From Enterobacter hormaechei subsp. hoffmannii (GTDB taxonomy: Bacteria; Pseudomonadota; Gammaproteobacteria; Enterobacterales; Enterobacteriaceae), in NCBI RefSeq assembly GCF_001729745.1, contig NZ_CP017186.1:2852001-2916000 (forward strand): a stretch of DNA of 64,000 nt, read 5' to 3'. The notes below the pieces were generated by a model. That model made no database searches, was not told the origin of the DNA, and was given only the letters and a program-made list of their open reading frames with translations. Position 1 is the first letter of the stretch. Every line of letters starts with the position of its first letter. Of this stretch, positions 19,031 to 29,479 are shown piece by piece. Both the position numbers and the translations under genes were made by a program.

Positions 19031-20467
19031 CTACACCCGCCCGTAGCGGTCCTGGAAGCGCACGATATCGTCCTCTTCCAGATACGAACCGGAACGCACC
19101 TCAATTAAGTCGAGTGGAATTTTCCCCGGGTTTTCCAGGCAGTGCGTGGCACCCAGCGGAATATAAATGGACTCGTTTTCACCGAGCAGCTTCACTTCAC
19201 CGTTGATGGTCACTTTGGCGGTTCCCGCCACCACTACCCAGTGTTCGGCGCGGTGATGGTGCATCTGCACCGACAGCCCTTCACCCGGCTTCACGGTGAT
19301 GCGTTTCACCTGATAGCGCTCGCCAGCGTCGATGGAGTCATATTTGCCCCACGGGCGGTAGACTTCACGGTGAATATGGTGTTCGTGGCGGCCATCGGCC
19401 TTGATCTTCTCCACCACTTTTTTAACGTCCTGCACGGCATTACGGTCGGCAATCAGCACCGCGTCTTTGGTCTGCACGACCACCAGATCTTTCACCCCTA
19501 CCGTGGTGACAAGGCCAGATTCGGCGTAGACGTAGCTGTTTTCCGTTTTGTGGCTGATCACATCACCGTGATGGACGTTACCCTCCGGGGTATGCGCGCT
19601 AATCTCCCACAGTGACGACCAGGAGCCAACGTCGCTCCAGCCCGCATCCATCGGCACCACTACCGCATCTGCCGTACGTTCCATCACCGCATAGTCAATG
19701 GACTCTTCCGGACAGGCGAGGAAGGCTTCTTCGTCCACGCGGATAAAATCGAGATCCGGATCCACCACCGCCATCGCTTTTTCGCAGGCATGTAAGATAT
19801 CCGGGCGATATTTTTCCAGCTCTTCCAGATAGCGACCGGCGCGGAACAGGAACATACCGCTGTTCCAGTAGTATTCACCGCTGGCCACGTAGGCCTGGGC
19901 GGTTTCCAGATTCGGTTTTTCGACAAACTGCGCCACGTCAAAGGCCACGCTGTCGCCTTCACCAGGCGTAACGCTGCCGCGGCGAATGTAGCCATAGCCG
20001 GTTTCCGGGAGATCCGGCACGATGCCGAAGGTCACCAGCTTGCCGTTCTCAGCGTAAGGAATCGCCGCGCGAACCGCGTCGCGGAAGGCGTCTTCCTGCT
20101 GAATAACGTGGTCAGCCGCCAGCACCAGCATCAGCGGGTCGCAGTCCGGGCTGCTGCGTTTTGCCGCCAGCGCCGCAAGAGCAATAGCAGGCGCGGTGTT
20201 GCGTCCGGCAGGCTCCAGAATGATATTTTCGGTCAGTTTATTCAGCTGGCGCAGCTGCTCGGCAACGATAAAGCGGTGCTGCTCGTTACAGATCACCACC
20301 GGGCTTTCACACTCCACGCCGTGCAGACGGTTAACCGTCGTTTGCAGCATGGTGAGGTCCCCCTTCAGGCACAGAAATTGTTTTGGATAAAGCACGCGGG
20401 ACAGTGGCCACAACCGGCTCCCGGATCCACCCGCCATTACGACCGGATACAAAGTGGTTTGACTCAT
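19031..20467 (-). CDS. cpsB: Mannose-1-phosphate guanylyltransferase ManC (CpsB)
   Basis: 478 aa, same length as E. coli CpsB. Makes GDP-mannose from mannose 1-phosphate and GTP. The N-terminal nucleotidyltransferase domain has the signature [20 protein letters not shown] (residues 13-32) and FVEKP near 181; the C-terminal part is a cupin ([19 protein letters not shown]) typical of type II isomerase/guanylyltransferases. In E. coli the protein is mainly a guanylyltransferase. It begins 3 bp after wcaI ends and supplies Gmd with substrate. Confidence 0.96.
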   Translation of the reverse strand: MSQTTLYPVVMAGGSGSRLWPLSRVLYPKQFLCLKGDLTMLQTTVNRLHGVECESPVVICNEQHRFIVAEQLRQLNKLTENIILEPAGRNTAPAIALAALAAKRSSPDCDPLMLVLAADHVIQQEDAFRDAVRAAIPYAENGKLVTFGIVPDLPETGYGYIRRGSVTPGEGDSVAFDVAQFVEKPNLETAQAYVASGEYYWNSGMFLFRAGRYLEELEKYRPDILHACEKAMAVVDPDLDFIRVDEEAFLACPEESIDYAVMERTADAVVVPMDAGWSDVGSWSSLWEISAHTPEGNVHHGDVISHKTENSYVYAESGLVTTVGVKDLVVVQTKDAVLIADRNAVQDVKKVVEKIKADGRHEHHIHREVYRPWGKYDSIDAGERYQVKRITVKPGEGLSVQMHHHRAEHWVVVAGTAKVTINGEVKLLGENESIYIPLGATHCLENPGKIPLDLIEVRSGSYLEEDDIVRFQDRYGRV

Positions 20468-20470
20468 GAT

Positions 20471-21694
20471 TTATCCCCGTATATCTGCAATAAATTGGCT
20501 CAGCACGTTCTCTTTCTCGAGCGTGCGTTCGGCATATTCACGTGCCACCGTGTTCTCTTTTGGCATGGCGAGTGCCTGCTCAATTCCGGTCACCAGCGCA
20601 GGAACCGATTCTGGCTCTACGCAAACGGCAATGCCCGGGTAGCTGTTGCACAGCTGGCCTAATTCTGTTGCGGCTTCTGCCGTAATCACCGCATTTCCGC
20701 CCACTGCCAGAATGTTGGTCAGCTTAGACGGCAGCACCGCATCCGCCGCGCCGCGTTTTTGCACCACCAGATGGCAATCTGCCATTTTCAGCAGCGCGGG
20801 CAGCGCGTCATAAGACTGAAGCGGGAAGAAGCGGATGTTGGTCAGTCCGCGCTCGCTGGCCATTTTTTCCAGCCGCGCTTTACCCCCGCCCTGCCCGACT
20901 ATCACGAACATCCACGGGTGTTCGCTCAGCTGAAGCGCGGCGTCAATCACGCTCTCCAGCCCCTGTTTTTCGCCGATGTTGCCTGAGTAAAGAATGATTT
21001 TTTGATCTTCAGGCAAACCGAGCTGCGCGCGTAACGCCTGCGCATCCTGGTCTGTCACATCGCGGAAACGCGCCACTTCGGACCAGTTCGGAAAGAAGAT
21101 CACCTTCTCCGCCGGGACACCCTTCTCCTGCGCCTTGTTCATCATCGAGCGCGAGATGGTCGAGACGTAATCCACGTTGTGCAGGCCGCTGCGCTCAAAG
21201 GCGCTGGCGAGCTTCGCCACCTTGCCGCCCTTGCCTTTCCCGGCCATCCCCAGTCCGAGCATGGCGTCCACTTCATAATCCTGAATGTGCAGCAGGGTGC
21301 GCGCGCCGGAGAGTTTGCCCAACAGGCGCATGCCTGGCGTGCAGAACAGGGTCGGCACCACGCCGATGATGCGATCCGGCTTCCAGCGACGTTGCGCCAT
21401 CAGCGGGAAGAAACTGCTCAGGGCAAAGCTGCCCAGATGAATTAAACGTTTCAGCGTCGAGGGCTGTTTCGGCACGTAGAGCGGGCAGCGCCAGACGGTC
21501 GCAGCCCCCTCTTCGCGGCGGTAGCGCCAGCTGGAATAGCGTTCGCCTACCTTCCACTCCGGGTAATACGGCGGGGCAGTAATCACCCGCACGTCATGTC
21601 CCTGGCTCGCCATCCACTCGACCATCTCGCCGGTGTATTTCCCGATACCGGTAAGCTCCGGCGAGTAGTTAATTCCGTAGACGAGGATTTTCAT
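20471..21694 (-). CDS. wcaI: Colanic acid glycosyltransferase WcaI
   Basis: 407-aa GT-B (GT4-like) transferase. In the reported E. coli pathway WcaI adds fucose to the glucose-PP-undecaprenol primer. Visible landmarks: [27 protein letters not shown] at the N-terminus, [17 protein letters not shown] in the donor domain and the following [22 protein letters not shown] segment. The last part ([19 protein letters not shown]) contains the phosphate-binding loop. It overlaps gmm by 4 bp. No sign of truncation. Confidence 0.94.
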   Translation of the reverse strand: MKILVYGINYSPELTGIGKYTGEMVEWMASQGHDVRVITAPPYYPEWKVGERYSSWRYRREEGAATVWRCPLYVPKQPSTLKRLIHLGSFALSSFFPLMAQRRWKPDRIIGVVPTLFCTPGMRLLGKLSGARTLLHIQDYEVDAMLGLGMAGKGKGGKVAKLASAFERSGLHNVDYVSTISRSMMNKAQEKGVPAEKVIFFPNWSEVARFRDVTDQDAQALRAQLGLPEDQKIILYSGNIGEKQGLESVIDAALQLSEHPWMFVIVGQGGGKARLEKMASERGLTNIRFFPLQSYDALPALLKMADCHLVVQKRGAADAVLPSKLTNILAVGGNAVITAEAATELGQLCNSYPGIAVCVEPESVPALVTGIEQALAMPKENTVAREYAERTLEKENVLSQFIADIRG

Positions 21695-22173
21695 AGGCCT
21701 GGCACCTCGGCCTGACGTTCCGCAAGGAAGTACGCCCGACTGTTGTCATGGACGTTGTCGCTTGCCAGCAGCGCCTCTGGCGTTAACCAGCGGTAATCGT
21801 CATGCTGAGAATCAGGCAGACGCAGGTCTGCCTCACTCACCTTCAGGCGGAACCCCAGCACGACATAGTGCGTGGTGAACCCGGTGCCCGAAAAGTTATC
21901 GTCATAGAAGTGCTGCCAGACCCCGTAAAACTGGCCCGCTGCCATCGGCAGTTGCAGGCCCAGTTCCGCCAGAGTGAGACGCTCAAACGCATCGCTTAGC
22001 GTCTCATCCTTCTGCACGCGCCCGCCGGGCACGAACCAGAAGCCCTGTGCAGGACGATTGGTTCGTTTCCCCAGCAAGAACTCGCCGCGTTCGTTCTCCA
22101 CGATCAAATCAATTGAGATGAGCGGAGTGGAACGCACCACCGTGGCAAAATCTTCCTGACTTAAAAACATCAT
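21691..22173 (-). CDS. gmm: GDP-mannose mannosyl hydrolase Gmm (WcaH)
   Basis: About 160 aa (159 in E. coli). Nudix-type enzyme that hydrolyses GDP-mannose and GDP-glucose to GDP and free sugar, probably balancing GDP-sugar pools for fucose synthesis. The Nudix-like stretch [24 protein letters not shown] (about residues 50-73) is the variant form of this family, which acts by displacement at carbon rather than phosphorus. The start overlaps the fcl stop as TAATG at 22173; a second ATG at 22170 is equally possible. The ATGA at the end overlaps wcaI. Confidence 0.94.
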   Translation of the reverse strand: MMFLSQEDFATVVRSTPLISIDLIVENERGEFLLGKRTNRPAQGFWFVPGGRVQKDETLSDAFERLTLAELGLQLPMAAGQFYGVWQHFYDDNFSGTGFTTHYVVLGFRLKVSEADLRLPDSQHDDYRWLTPEALLASDNVHDNSRAYFLAERQAEVPGL

Positions 22174-23138
22174 TACCCCCGGAAGCGGTGCTGGTTTTCC
22201 AGGAACCACTGGTAGGTGCTGGCCAGCCCCTGCTCCAGTGAGACCTCGTGATACCAGCCCAGCTGATGCAGACGGGTCACGTCCAGCAGCTTGCGCGGCG
22301 TGCCGTCCGGTTTGGTGGCATCAAACACCACGCGTCCTTTGTAGCCCACCACCTGCGCGATGGTCTGCGCCAGCTCACGAATGGTGCAGTCCACGCCGGT
22401 CCCGACGTTAATGTGCGACAGCATCGGCTCGGTGTTTTCCTGCCACACCTCGCGATCCAGCTCCATGACGTGAATGCTGGCTGCCGCCATATCGTCCACG
22501 TGCAGGAACTCGCGCATTGGCGTGCCGCTGCCCCACACCACCACGTCCGGGGCGTTTTCGGCAGTCGCCTCGTGGAAACGACGCAGCAGCGCCGGGATCA
22601 CGTGCGAATTGCTCGGGTGGAAGTTGTCGTGCGGTCCGTAGAGGTTGGTCGGCATTACCGAGCGATAGTCGCGGTTATACTGACGGTTGTACGATTCACA
22701 CAGCTTGATCCCGGCAATTTTGGCAATCGCGTACGGCTCGTTGGTGGCTTCCAGCGTGCCCTGCAACAGTTCGCTCTCGGCGATCGGCTGTTTCGCCATT
22801 TTTGGGTAGATACAGGATGAACCGAGGAACAGCAGCTTGTTCACGTTGTGCAGATGCGCCGCGTGAATGATGTTGCTCTCAATCATCATGTTCTCGTAGA
22901 TGAAATCCGCCGGGTAGGTGTTGTTAGCGACAATGCCGCCCACCTTCGCCGCCGCCAGATACACCTGGTCGATACGTTCGCTGGCGAAGAAGTCCTGCAC
23001 CGCTTTGCTGTCAAGCAAGTTCAGCTCGTCGCGGGTGCGAACAATCACCTCAACGTCGCCCCGCTGTTCAAGCTGGCGGACAATCGCGGAACCCACCATT
23101 CCGCGATGACCGGCGACAAAAATACGTTGTTTTGTCAT
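22173..23138 (-). CDS. fcl: GDP-L-fucose synthase Fcl (WcaG)
   Basis: 321 aa, identical length to E. coli. NADPH-dependent 3,5-epimerase/4-reductase converting GDP-4-keto-6-deoxymannose to GDP-L-fucose. The Rossmann motif is [10 protein letters not shown] (residues 10-19), with SSCIYP near 107-112 and the catalytic YAIAK pair (Tyr136, Lys140). It follows gmd after 2 bp, so substrate and product genes are directly coupled. Confidence 0.97.
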   Translation of the reverse strand: MTKQRIFVAGHRGMVGSAIVRQLEQRGDVEVIVRTRDELNLLDSKAVQDFFASERIDQVYLAAAKVGGIVANNTYPADFIYENMMIESNIIHAAHLHNVNKLLFLGSSCIYPKMAKQPIAESELLQGTLEATNEPYAIAKIAGIKLCESYNRQYNRDYRSVMPTNLYGPHDNFHPSNSHVIPALLRRFHEATAENAPDVVVWGSGTPMREFLHVDDMAAASIHVMELDREVWQENTEPMLSHINVGTGVDCTIRELAQTIAQVVGYKGRVVFDATKPDGTPRKLLDVTRLHQLGWYHEVSLEQGLASTYQWFLENQHRFRG

Positions 23139-23140
23139 TC

Positions 23141-24262
23141 TCAGGACTCCAGCGCGATGGCAACCTCGTAGCCATGGGACTTGAGCAGGGAGTGTTTTTT
23201 CGCTGCTTCAAGATCTTTGGCCACCATCTCGGATACCATTTCTTGCAGGGTGGTTTCTGGTTTCCAGCCCAGCTTCTCGTGCGCTTTGGTTGGGTCGCCC
23301 AGCAGGGTTTCCACTTCAGCAGGACGGAAGTAACGCGGATCCACCTGAACAATCACGTCGCCTGGCTTCACGCCCGGTGCGTCGTGGCCGGTCACGGAAA
23401 CAACGATACCCTTCTCTTCCACGCCGGTGCCTTCGAAGCGCAGCTTGATGCCCAGCTGTGCCGCAGCCATCTCAACGAACTGACGTACGGAGTACTGCAC
23501 GCCGGTCGCGATCACGAAGTCTTCTGGCTGTTCCTGCTGCAGCATCATCCACTGCATTTTCACGTAGTCTTTCGCATGGCCCCAGTCACGCAGGGAGTCC
23601 ATGTTGCCGAGGTGCAGGCAGGATTCCAGACCCTGAGCGATGTTGGCGATAGCGCGGGTGATTTTACGGGTCACGAAGGTTTCGCCACGACGTGGGGATT
23701 CGTGGTTGAACAGAATGCCGTTACAGGCGTACATGCCGTAGGATTCACGGTAGTTCACAGTGATCCAGTAAGCGTACAGTTTCGCTACCGCGTACGGAGA
23801 ACGTGGGTAGAACGGCGTAGTCTCTTTCTGTGGAATTTCCTGCACCAGGCCGTACAGCTCAGAGGTAGATGCCTGATAGAAACGGGTTTTCTTCTCAAGA
23901 CCCAGGAAGCGAATCGCTTCCAGCAGACGCAGGGTACCCATGGCGTCCACGTCAGCGGTGTATTCCGGGGATTCGAAGGAGACCGCAACGTGGCTCATCG
24001 CGCCCAGGTTGTAGACTTCATCCGGCTGTACTTCCTGCAGGATGCGGGTCAGGTTGGAGGTATCGGTCAGGTCGCCGTAGTGCAGGTGGAATTTCGGGTT
24101 CGCCGCGTGAGGATCCTGATAAATATGATCGACACGTTCGGTGTTAAATGAAGACGCACGACGTTTAATACCGTGTACTTCATACCCTTTTTCCAGCAGT
24201 AACTCTGCCAGGTAAGAACCATCCTGCCCGGTAACGCCGGTGATGAGAGCGACTTTAGACAT
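23141..24262 (-). CDS. gmd: GDP-mannose 4,6-dehydratase
   Basis: 373 aa, the E. coli length. Converts GDP-mannose to GDP-4-keto-6-deoxymannose, first step towards GDP-fucose. [13 protein letters not shown] (residues 8-20) is the NADP-binding loop, QASTSELYG (about 129-137) holds the catalytic Thr/Ser-Glu, and [15 protein letters not shown] holds the Tyr-Lys pair. C-terminal residues show the usual [12 protein letters not shown]. It is the first of three fucose genes (gmd-fcl-gmm). Enteric Gmd proteins are highly conserved, and this one is no exception. Confidence 0.97.
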   Translation of the reverse strand: MSKVALITGVTGQDGSYLAELLLEKGYEVHGIKRRASSFNTERVDHIYQDPHAANPKFHLHYGDLTDTSNLTRILQEVQPDEVYNLGAMSHVAVSFESPEYTADVDAMGTLRLLEAIRFLGLEKKTRFYQASTSELYGLVQEIPQKETTPFYPRSPYAVAKLYAYWITVNYRESYGMYACNGILFNHESPRRGETFVTRKITRAIANIAQGLESCLHLGNMDSLRDWGHAKDYVKMQWMMLQQEQPEDFVIATGVQYSVRQFVEMAAAQLGIKLRFEGTGVEEKGIVVSVTGHDAPGVKPGDVIVQVDPRYFRPAEVETLLGDPTKAHEKLGWKPETTLQEMVSEMVAKDLEAAKKHSLLKSHGYEVAIALES

Positions 24263-24286
24263 GTTTATATTCCTCTACTTATGAAT

Positions 24287-24835
24287 TTAATCAGTTTCAA
24301 CGCGTTCGCGTATCACCACTGCGGGGTTGCCACGGCAAATTTTATTTGCCGGTAGCGATTTAAAAACGCTGCTGCGGGCACCGACTACCGTGCCATCGCC
24401 AACAGAAACACCGGGTGCAACAAAGACGTCTGTTGCCAGCCAGCATTTTTCACCGATCACAACAGGCGAAGCGGTAATATCAAAATGCGGGCTCATAAAA
24501 TCGTGACTGCCGGTGCACAAATAACACTTCTGTGAAACCACCGAATTTGCGCCAATCGTAATCTCGCCAAGGGTATATAACACCGCGTCATCCCCTACCC
24601 AAGCGTAATCCCCAAGCGTTAATTTCCAGGGATAAGTAATTTTCACCGAAGGACGAATGACTACGTTTTTTCCTATTTTTGCGCCAAACAGACGCAGTAA
24701 AAATGCGCGCCAGCGGTACAGTATTTGCGGCGACCAGGCAAATAACGTTGCCTGTACAGCCCACCACAGTTGAACTTTAATACCGCTCCCGCCCCGAAAA
24801 CCTTTCGGCACGGAGAATCCATTTAATTCCTGCAT
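24287..24835 (-). CDS. wcaF: Colanic acid acetyltransferase WcaF
   Basis: 182 aa, same as E. coli. A left-handed beta-helix (hexapeptide repeat) acetyltransferase that O-acetylates a fucose of the colanic acid unit, using acetyl-CoA. Hexapeptide-type repeats occupy about residues 60-165 (IGKNVVIRPSVKI, VGDDAVLYTLGEITIGANSVV, VAPGVSVGDGTVVGARSSV), with the catalytic-type histidine in CTGSHDFMSPHF. It lies 24 bp from gmd and 16 bp from wcaE. Confidence 0.94.
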   Translation of the reverse strand: MQELNGFSVPKGFRGGSGIKVQLWWAVQATLFAWSPQILYRWRAFLLRLFGAKIGKNVVIRPSVKITYPWKLTLGDYAWVGDDAVLYTLGEITIGANSVVSQKCYLCTGSHDFMSPHFDITASPVVIGEKCWLATDVFVAPGVSVGDGTVVGARSSVFKSLPANKICRGNPAVVIRERVETD

Positions 24836-24851
24836 TACGTTTCCTTATATC

Positions 24852-25598
24852 TCAGGCTTTGTTATATAAGGCTTTCGCTTTACCCGTCGTTTTCAGACGT
24901 AAGAAATAAGATAATTCCGCCCAGAACCCCGGCACGCGTAATATTTTACGCTGCACGTTTTTGGCATCCTGGCACAATTCCAGATTATTCGAGGTTGACA
25001 CGCCGCCCATTGAAAATTCGGATACCAGTCCTTTAATTCGACGGAACGGGTAGCCAGATTTGTACAGGCTGGCGGCCAGGGCATAATCTGATGACACTTT
25101 ATATTGCAAATCGTAAGGCTGCTTTTTTAGGCCACTCATCGGGAAGAAAATAGCCTGATGGCTTGCCGGCAGGCTGTGGTAGATATACCAGCCTGGTTTC
25201 GCGCCGCGCAGCACTTTTTTCCCCTCGCCGAAATCAAGCAGCGCATCACCGATAAACATGGCATCTTCTTTCTGGCGCGCCAGCTGGCGTGCAAACAGCG
25301 CCACATCTTCATGGAACACGTCGCCGGAATTGAGGAAGATGGCGTAGCGCCCCTGCGCCATGTTGATGCCTTTATTCATGGCATCGTAAATGCCTTTATC
25401 TTTCTCGCTGATGTAACGTAAGTTGAACTCACCGTTAAGTTTTTCCAGGAACTCCGCCGTGCCGTCGTTCGAGCCGCCATCGACCACGATCCACTCAAAA
25501 GTGAGGCTCGGATCGCGCGCCAGGTTGCGCAGCGAGCGCCAGGTTTTTACCACCCCTTCGTGGTTACGAAAGGCGACAGTAATGACGCTAAGAAACAT
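24852..25598 (-). CDS. wcaE: Colanic acid glycosyltransferase WcaE
   Basis: 248-aa GT2 family transferase. It starts [19 protein letters not shown], then has [17 protein letters not shown] (about 37-53), [16 protein letters not shown] and the metal-site region FLNSGD (about 90-95), where the usual DxD is replaced by NSGD as in E. coli WcaE-like enzymes. It probably adds a fucose residue to the lipid-linked intermediate. A 16-bp gap separates it from wcaD. Assignment rests on family and operon position. Confidence 0.93.
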   Translation of the reverse strand: MFLSVITVAFRNHEGVVKTWRSLRNLARDPSLTFEWIVVDGGSNDGTAEFLEKLNGEFNLRYISEKDKGIYDAMNKGINMAQGRYAIFLNSGDVFHEDVALFARQLARQKEDAMFIGDALLDFGEGKKVLRGAKPGWYIYHSLPASHQAIFFPMSGLKKQPYDLQYKVSSDYALAASLYKSGYPFRRIKGLVSEFSMGGVSTSNNLELCQDAKNVQRKILRVPGFWAELSYFLRLKTTGKAKALYNKA

Positions 25599-25614
25599 AA
25601 ATCACCTCATTTCG

Positions 25615-26835
25615 TCATACGCTCGTAATATTCAGCGCTTTGCGCAAAATAAACGGACATACAATTAAGAATGCATATTCCGGGCTAAATATTGACCCGG
25701 TAAAAAACAACGACACCGGTGTGAACAGATAAAGTTGCACGCGAAAGTTCTGGTTATCACCAAACGCGTTAATCATCATTTTGAAAACTTTAAACAGATA
25801 CCACAGTGTCAACAGTACGGCGAACCAGGAAAAATAGATAATTAACAGATACAGACCATTGTCTATGGTTTTACCGACATCCGCACCGTTAAAGATTCCG
25901 AATGATGCAACATATTCGTAAAGTGAGCCGAATCTTACTACGCCATCAATATGGGTTAAGGAATAACCCACCATCACCAGTGGACCAATGATGCGATAAT
26001 AGGACGACGAACCTTCCGTTCCCAAATCACCCAGACGTTCAGAAATGTACGGGAAGGCGAATATTACGCCCACTAAAAATACCGTCAGAGAAATGATCGC
26101 CAGCGGCAGTTTTTTCTTAATCGCCTCTTTGTTCAGGTACTGGAACGCCCACTCCAGCAGGTAAAACAGAATAAACGTCATTACCCCTGAGAACGACCCT
26201 GACAGAACGATTCCTGCAAGAATCATAGCATCGGTCTTGGGGGTTTTGATACCGAACTGTTTGATGCTGAGCCAAATTGAGATTAATGCCAGAGCAAAAA
26301 ACGCCGGTTCAAAATAGAGCGCAGTGGTACGCTTGCCACCAAACTTAATGAAGTTCAGTACATAGCTGTTACTGTATATAAGATATTTCGAAATTATTTC
26401 CATCAGGCTACTGCCGCCTGTGAGAATAATTTGCGCCATCTCCAATGCCGCAAGCATAACAATCAGCCCGACGACAATATAAAAGAACCTGAGGATTTTC
26501 CTATAATTGTGCGGAGAGATAGTTTTAAAACGAATACTCCACACCATGCCAATAATGATAACGATATAAACAAACAGCATGGTGGAGGTGACATATTTGC
26601 TGGCGTCCAGCGACTGACCAAAGATGTAGTTAAACGCCGTCAGACCAAACCCGATCCCCAGCGCAATCATCAGCTTTTTGAGGTTAAGCTTGTCAACGTA
26701 TAGCAACAGCAGAACCGGCAGGAAGGTGACGATGGTGATTGGGAAGCTTTCACCGAGCTGGGCAATCTTGACGTTGACCAGCAGGTAGATCAGCGGCAGC
26801 AGCAGATAACTACAGATTCTGATAGAACGAGACAT
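25615..26835 (-). CDS. wcaD: Colanic acid polymerase WcaD (Wzy-type)
   Basis: 406 aa (405 in E. coli), about ten membrane helices with a large periplasmic loop, polymerising colanic acid repeat units at the outer face of the inner membrane. I place the start at ATG 26835 (MSRSIRICSYLLLPLIYLLVN), which matches E. coli WcaD and follows an overlap of 26 bp with wcaC. The open frame reaches back to 27027 but that extension has arginine/cysteine-rich out-of-family sequence and is the shadow of wcaC. The segment SYYRIIGPLVMVGYSL and the NGADVGKTIDNGLYLL stretch are strongly conserved. Confidence 0.94.
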   Translation of the reverse strand: MSRSIRICSYLLLPLIYLLVNVKIAQLGESFPITIVTFLPVLLLLYVDKLNLKKLMIALGIGFGLTAFNYIFGQSLDASKYVTSTMLFVYIVIIIGMVWSIRFKTISPHNYRKILRFFYIVVGLIVMLAALEMAQIILTGGSSLMEIISKYLIYSNSYVLNFIKFGGKRTTALYFEPAFFALALISIWLSIKQFGIKTPKTDAMILAGIVLSGSFSGVMTFILFYLLEWAFQYLNKEAIKKKLPLAIISLTVFLVGVIFAFPYISERLGDLGTEGSSSYYRIIGPLVMVGYSLTHIDGVVRFGSLYEYVASFGIFNGADVGKTIDNGLYLLIIYFSWFAVLLTLWYLFKVFKMMINAFGDNQNFRVQLYLFTPVSLFFTGSIFSPEYAFLIVCPFILRKALNITSV

Positions 26836-28027
26836 ACTCCTCCAGCATCTGTTGTCCACTGTACGCTTTGCGGCTGCGGTTGCGGAACGATTCCAGGTCC
26901 GTGCCAAAAACAGCCTGCGCGATATCGGCCTTCGACAGCTGCACCAGCGGCAGCACCTCGTTCTCACTGAAGGTTTTACCGCCCGATTTCTCCAGCACTT
27001 CGCGCGCCGCGTCGCTGTGGGTGGCAATCACCGGCACGCCAATGGAGAGCGCTTCGCACAGGATCAGCGGGTAGTTGTCCACGCGGGAGCTGAACACCAG
27101 CGCGTCCATACCGTTGAGCGCGCTCATCAGTTTGCGCTTGTCGGTTTCAAACCCGTGATTCACCACGTTAGCGCCTTCGAACGGCGAGAATTTGCCGAAG
27201 GTATGCAGCTCAATTTTGTCGCCGAGCGCCATCATGTCGCGCACCAGCTGTTGGTTGGTTTTGCCGTCGTAGCGCAGGTCATGGGCGACGACCGCAATTT
27301 TCGGCTTGCCGGTGGTAATGGCTACGGGCGTCAGTTCGGCCAGGATCTCTTCCGTCGCCACATCAATACCGTTGTTGATAATCTGGCAGCGCCCTGCTCC
27401 GTACAGGCTATTAAAAGCATCTGCCACGTGCTGGCTTGGAGAGATAAAGGTGCAGCCGAGCGAGAGCATGTCGCGGAACAGCTGACGCTTGCCCTCAACC
27501 AGCTGATGCGCGCGATCGACCTTCACCGGCGGATAGTTGCTGAGCGTAGGGCATTTCTGGCAGTTATCTTTCCAGCCTTCGCAGCCGTCGGTAAAGGCGC
27601 AGCGTCCGGTCACGCTCCAGTGGTCGTGTAGCGTCCAGACGAAACGGGTGTCCGGCTTGTGCGCCTTCACTTTGCCACAAAACGCTACCACCTCTTCCAG
27701 ATTCAGCCAGTAGCTGTGTAGCACGTGGAAGTGCAGCACAACCGGCCCGCGGGTGCGGGTGACGGTGCGGTAGAGATTATTCAGGTTGCCGAACAGGTCG
27801 CGGTTAAACAGGCGGAACAGCGCAATATTGGCGATGGAGGTCAGACGTGGCGTCTGCTTCAACACCTGCGGATAGTTATCATGGCTGACGCTTTTCTTGC
27901 CGCCCTTGCCGTAACCGTAAACAAAGCGCGACTGTAATCCTTTTTGCAGCGCGCGCTGGTGCAGATCCAGCGCTACGCCTGCCGCCCCGCCCTCTGCGAG
28001 GCGTACGTTAAATTGCAGAATGTTCAT
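26810..28027 (-). CDS. wcaC: Colanic acid glycosyltransferase WcaC
   Basis: 405-aa GT4-like (GT-B) enzyme, same length as E. coli, probably a galactosyltransferase of the colanic acid unit. N-terminal MNILQFNVRLAEGGAAGVALDLHQRAL; middle segment FVWTLHDHWSVTGRCAFTDGCEGWKDNCQKCP with clustered cysteines; C-terminal donor site FSSRVDNYPLILCEALSIGVPVIATHSDA with the E-x7-E-like pattern. It overlaps wcaB by 4 bp and wcaD by 26 bp, indicating tight translational coupling. Confidence 0.94.
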   Translation of the reverse strand: MNILQFNVRLAEGGAAGVALDLHQRALQKGLQSRFVYGYGKGGKKSVSHDNYPQVLKQTPRLTSIANIALFRLFNRDLFGNLNNLYRTVTRTRGPVVLHFHVLHSYWLNLEEVVAFCGKVKAHKPDTRFVWTLHDHWSVTGRCAFTDGCEGWKDNCQKCPTLSNYPPVKVDRAHQLVEGKRQLFRDMLSLGCTFISPSQHVADAFNSLYGAGRCQIINNGIDVATEEILAELTPVAITTGKPKIAVVAHDLRYDGKTNQQLVRDMMALGDKIELHTFGKFSPFEGANVVNHGFETDKRKLMSALNGMDALVFSSRVDNYPLILCEALSIGVPVIATHSDAAREVLEKSGGKTFSENEVLPLVQLSKADIAQAVFGTDLESFRNRSRKAYSGQQMLEEYVSFYQNL

Positions 28028-28515
28028 TTAATCACCTTCACGCGGGCTTTCTCGCCCACCACCAGCGCATTGTCCGGAATGCTGTCCAGCACCACGCTGC
28101 CTGCGCCAACCGTCACGTTATTGCCCACGGTAATCTCCCCGATCATCACCACGTTGGCGCCCAACTCGACGTTATTGCCAATCACCGGGCAGGCCAGGCT
28201 GTCTGGCCCACGGTTGCCGATTGTCACCCCGTGGCGAATGGTGAAATCATCACCCGCGACGACGAACTTGTTGATGACGACCGCATAGCCGTGATGAATG
28301 GTAAAGCGGCGGCCAATGGTGGCAGCGGCCTGAATTTCATAGCCAAAAAAGCATTCGGTGATGATGCGGTACAGCACCAGCACCGGCGCGGCCCAGATGT
28401 TGTTCAGCACATTTTTTTTGCGCCACACCGAGCAAAAGTGCGCAATACGGTAGGCCAGAACCATGCAGCACGGGCGCAGGCTCCAGCTGTTAGCGCGGCA
28501 ATCTTCCAGAAACAT
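28024..28515 (-). CDS. wcaB: Colanic acid acetyltransferase WcaB
   Basis: 163 aa (162 in E. coli). Serine-acetyltransferase-like hexapeptide enzyme thought to add an O-acetyl group to the colanic acid unit. The beta-helix part (about residues 70-155) includes IGRRFTIHHGYAVVINK, IRHGVTIGNRG and VGNNVTVGAGSVVLDS; the HHGYAV histidine is the likely base. Overlaps of 1 bp with wcaA and 4 bp with wcaC keep the frames coupled. Confidence 0.93.
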   Translation of the reverse strand: MFLEDCRANSWSLRPCCMVLAYRIAHFCSVWRKKNVLNNIWAAPVLVLYRIITECFFGYEIQAAATIGRRFTIHHGYAVVINKFVVAGDDFTIRHGVTIGNRGPDSLACPVIGNNVELGANVVMIGEITVGNNVTVGAGSVVLDSIPDNALVVGEKARVKVIK

Positions 28516-29357
28516 TATTTCCCCCGAAGCCCGTCAGCCAGACGCTTGCCGTTACGCACCGACAGCAGCGTCAGCAGCGTGCGCCAGTTCATGCGCTTAT
28601 TGCGGATCTGATAGAGGGTAAAGAGCTGATACTTCCGACTGGCACGGTCAAACTTGTCCTTGTGCTTGCGGTAAAAATGGAAGTAGCCCGAGAATTTTTT
28701 CGGTGACGAGGTGATCTGCATCTCCCCGTGGTTGATGTGCAGGATCTGCGTGGCCTCTTCCACCTTCCACGGCTCGCCGTACTCCACCACCATCCGCAGG
28801 AAAATGTCGTAATCCTGTGCGGCCTTCAGCTCGGTATCGAACAGACACTCCTTAAAGCGCCAGGCCCAGGTAAACACCTGGTTGCCGATAATGTTGCGCT
28901 TGTAGAACAGGCGGCGGGAATACGGTGATTTCGGATACAGCGGCAGGCTGGCCGGCTGCGAATAGACCTCGCCCTGACAGACATAGTCGTTGGCATACAG
29001 AAACGCGTGGGTCACCAGCTGCGCTTTGTGCGACAGGAAGATCGACAGACGGTTTGGCGTCCATTCGTCATCATCGTCGATACCGGTCAGATACTGCCCT
29101 TTCGCCTGCATAATCGCCTGATTGCGCACCGCGCACGCCCCGGAGTTGATGGCGTTGTGCGTGTACACCACGCGCGGGTCGTTCAGGTCTTCGACAAACT
29201 TTTGTAGCTGTTCGTAAGAGGAGGAACAGTCATCCACGATAATCAGTTCCCAGTTATCGTAATCCTGACGCAGGACCGATTTAATCGCGCGGATCGCCAG
29301 CTGCTGACGATTCCATGTCGGCATATAGATAGAAATCAAAGGGCGTTGTGTGCTCAT
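28515..29357 (-). CDS. wcaA: Colanic acid glycosyltransferase WcaA
   Basis: 280-aa GT2 transferase (279 in E. coli), proposed to add glucuronic acid. The N-terminus ISIYMPTWNRQQLAIRAIKSVL, the LIIVDDCSSSYEQL segment (38-51) and the metal-binding GIDDDDEWTPNRL (about 92-104) define the catalytic domain; the acceptor-side AQDYDIFLRM motif follows. It is the first transferase gene after the export genes, but a 122-bp gap with a palindromic repeat (29370-29463) separates it from wzc, so expression of the downstream genes may be damped there. Confidence 0.93.
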   Translation of the reverse strand: MSTQRPLISIYMPTWNRQQLAIRAIKSVLRQDYDNWELIIVDDCSSSYEQLQKFVEDLNDPRVVYTHNAINSGACAVRNQAIMQAKGQYLTGIDDDDEWTPNRLSIFLSHKAQLVTHAFLYANDYVCQGEVYSQPASLPLYPKSPYSRRLFYKRNIIGNQVFTWAWRFKECLFDTELKAAQDYDIFLRMVVEYGEPWKVEEATQILHINHGEMQITSSPKKFSGYFHFYRKHKDKFDRASRKYQLFTLYQIRNKRMNWRTLLTLLSVRNGKRLADGLRGK

Positions 29358-29369
29358 GTATTCCTCCTG

Positions 29370-29463
29370 CCCCTCACCCCGGCCCTCTCCCCGGAGGGGA
29401 GAGGGTGAAAGACCGCACCAGGCAGTCCCCTCTCCCCTCAGGGGAGAGGGTTAGGGTGAGGGG
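29370..29463. repeat. Dispersed CCCTCTCCCC-type palindrome, double copy in the wzc-wcaA gap
   Basis: Two hairpins, 29370-29405 and 29427-29463, are joined by 21 bp. The outer arms (CCCCTCACCCC and GGGTGAGGGG) are also complementary, so the whole unit can fold as a clover or cruciform, like a BIME. It fills most of the gap between wzc and wcaA. A stem-loop in this gap in E. coli has been proposed to limit transcription of downstream wca genes; here the sequence is a different, species-type repeat. Confidence 0.85.
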
Positions 29464-29479
29464 TGTGGGGTGTGTTTTG

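Noticed and set aside
23132-24151. 339-codon open frame on the plus strand
   Set aside because: Antisense shadow of the highly conserved gmd gene.
26836-27027. N-terminal extension of WcaD
   Set aside because: The extra 64 codons are Arg/Cys-rich, overlap wcaC and are absent from E. coli WcaD; the start at 26835 is preferred.
29370-29463. Possible short CRISPR-like array
   Set aside because: Only two palindromic arms, no uniform spacers and no cas genes; it is a REP-like unit.
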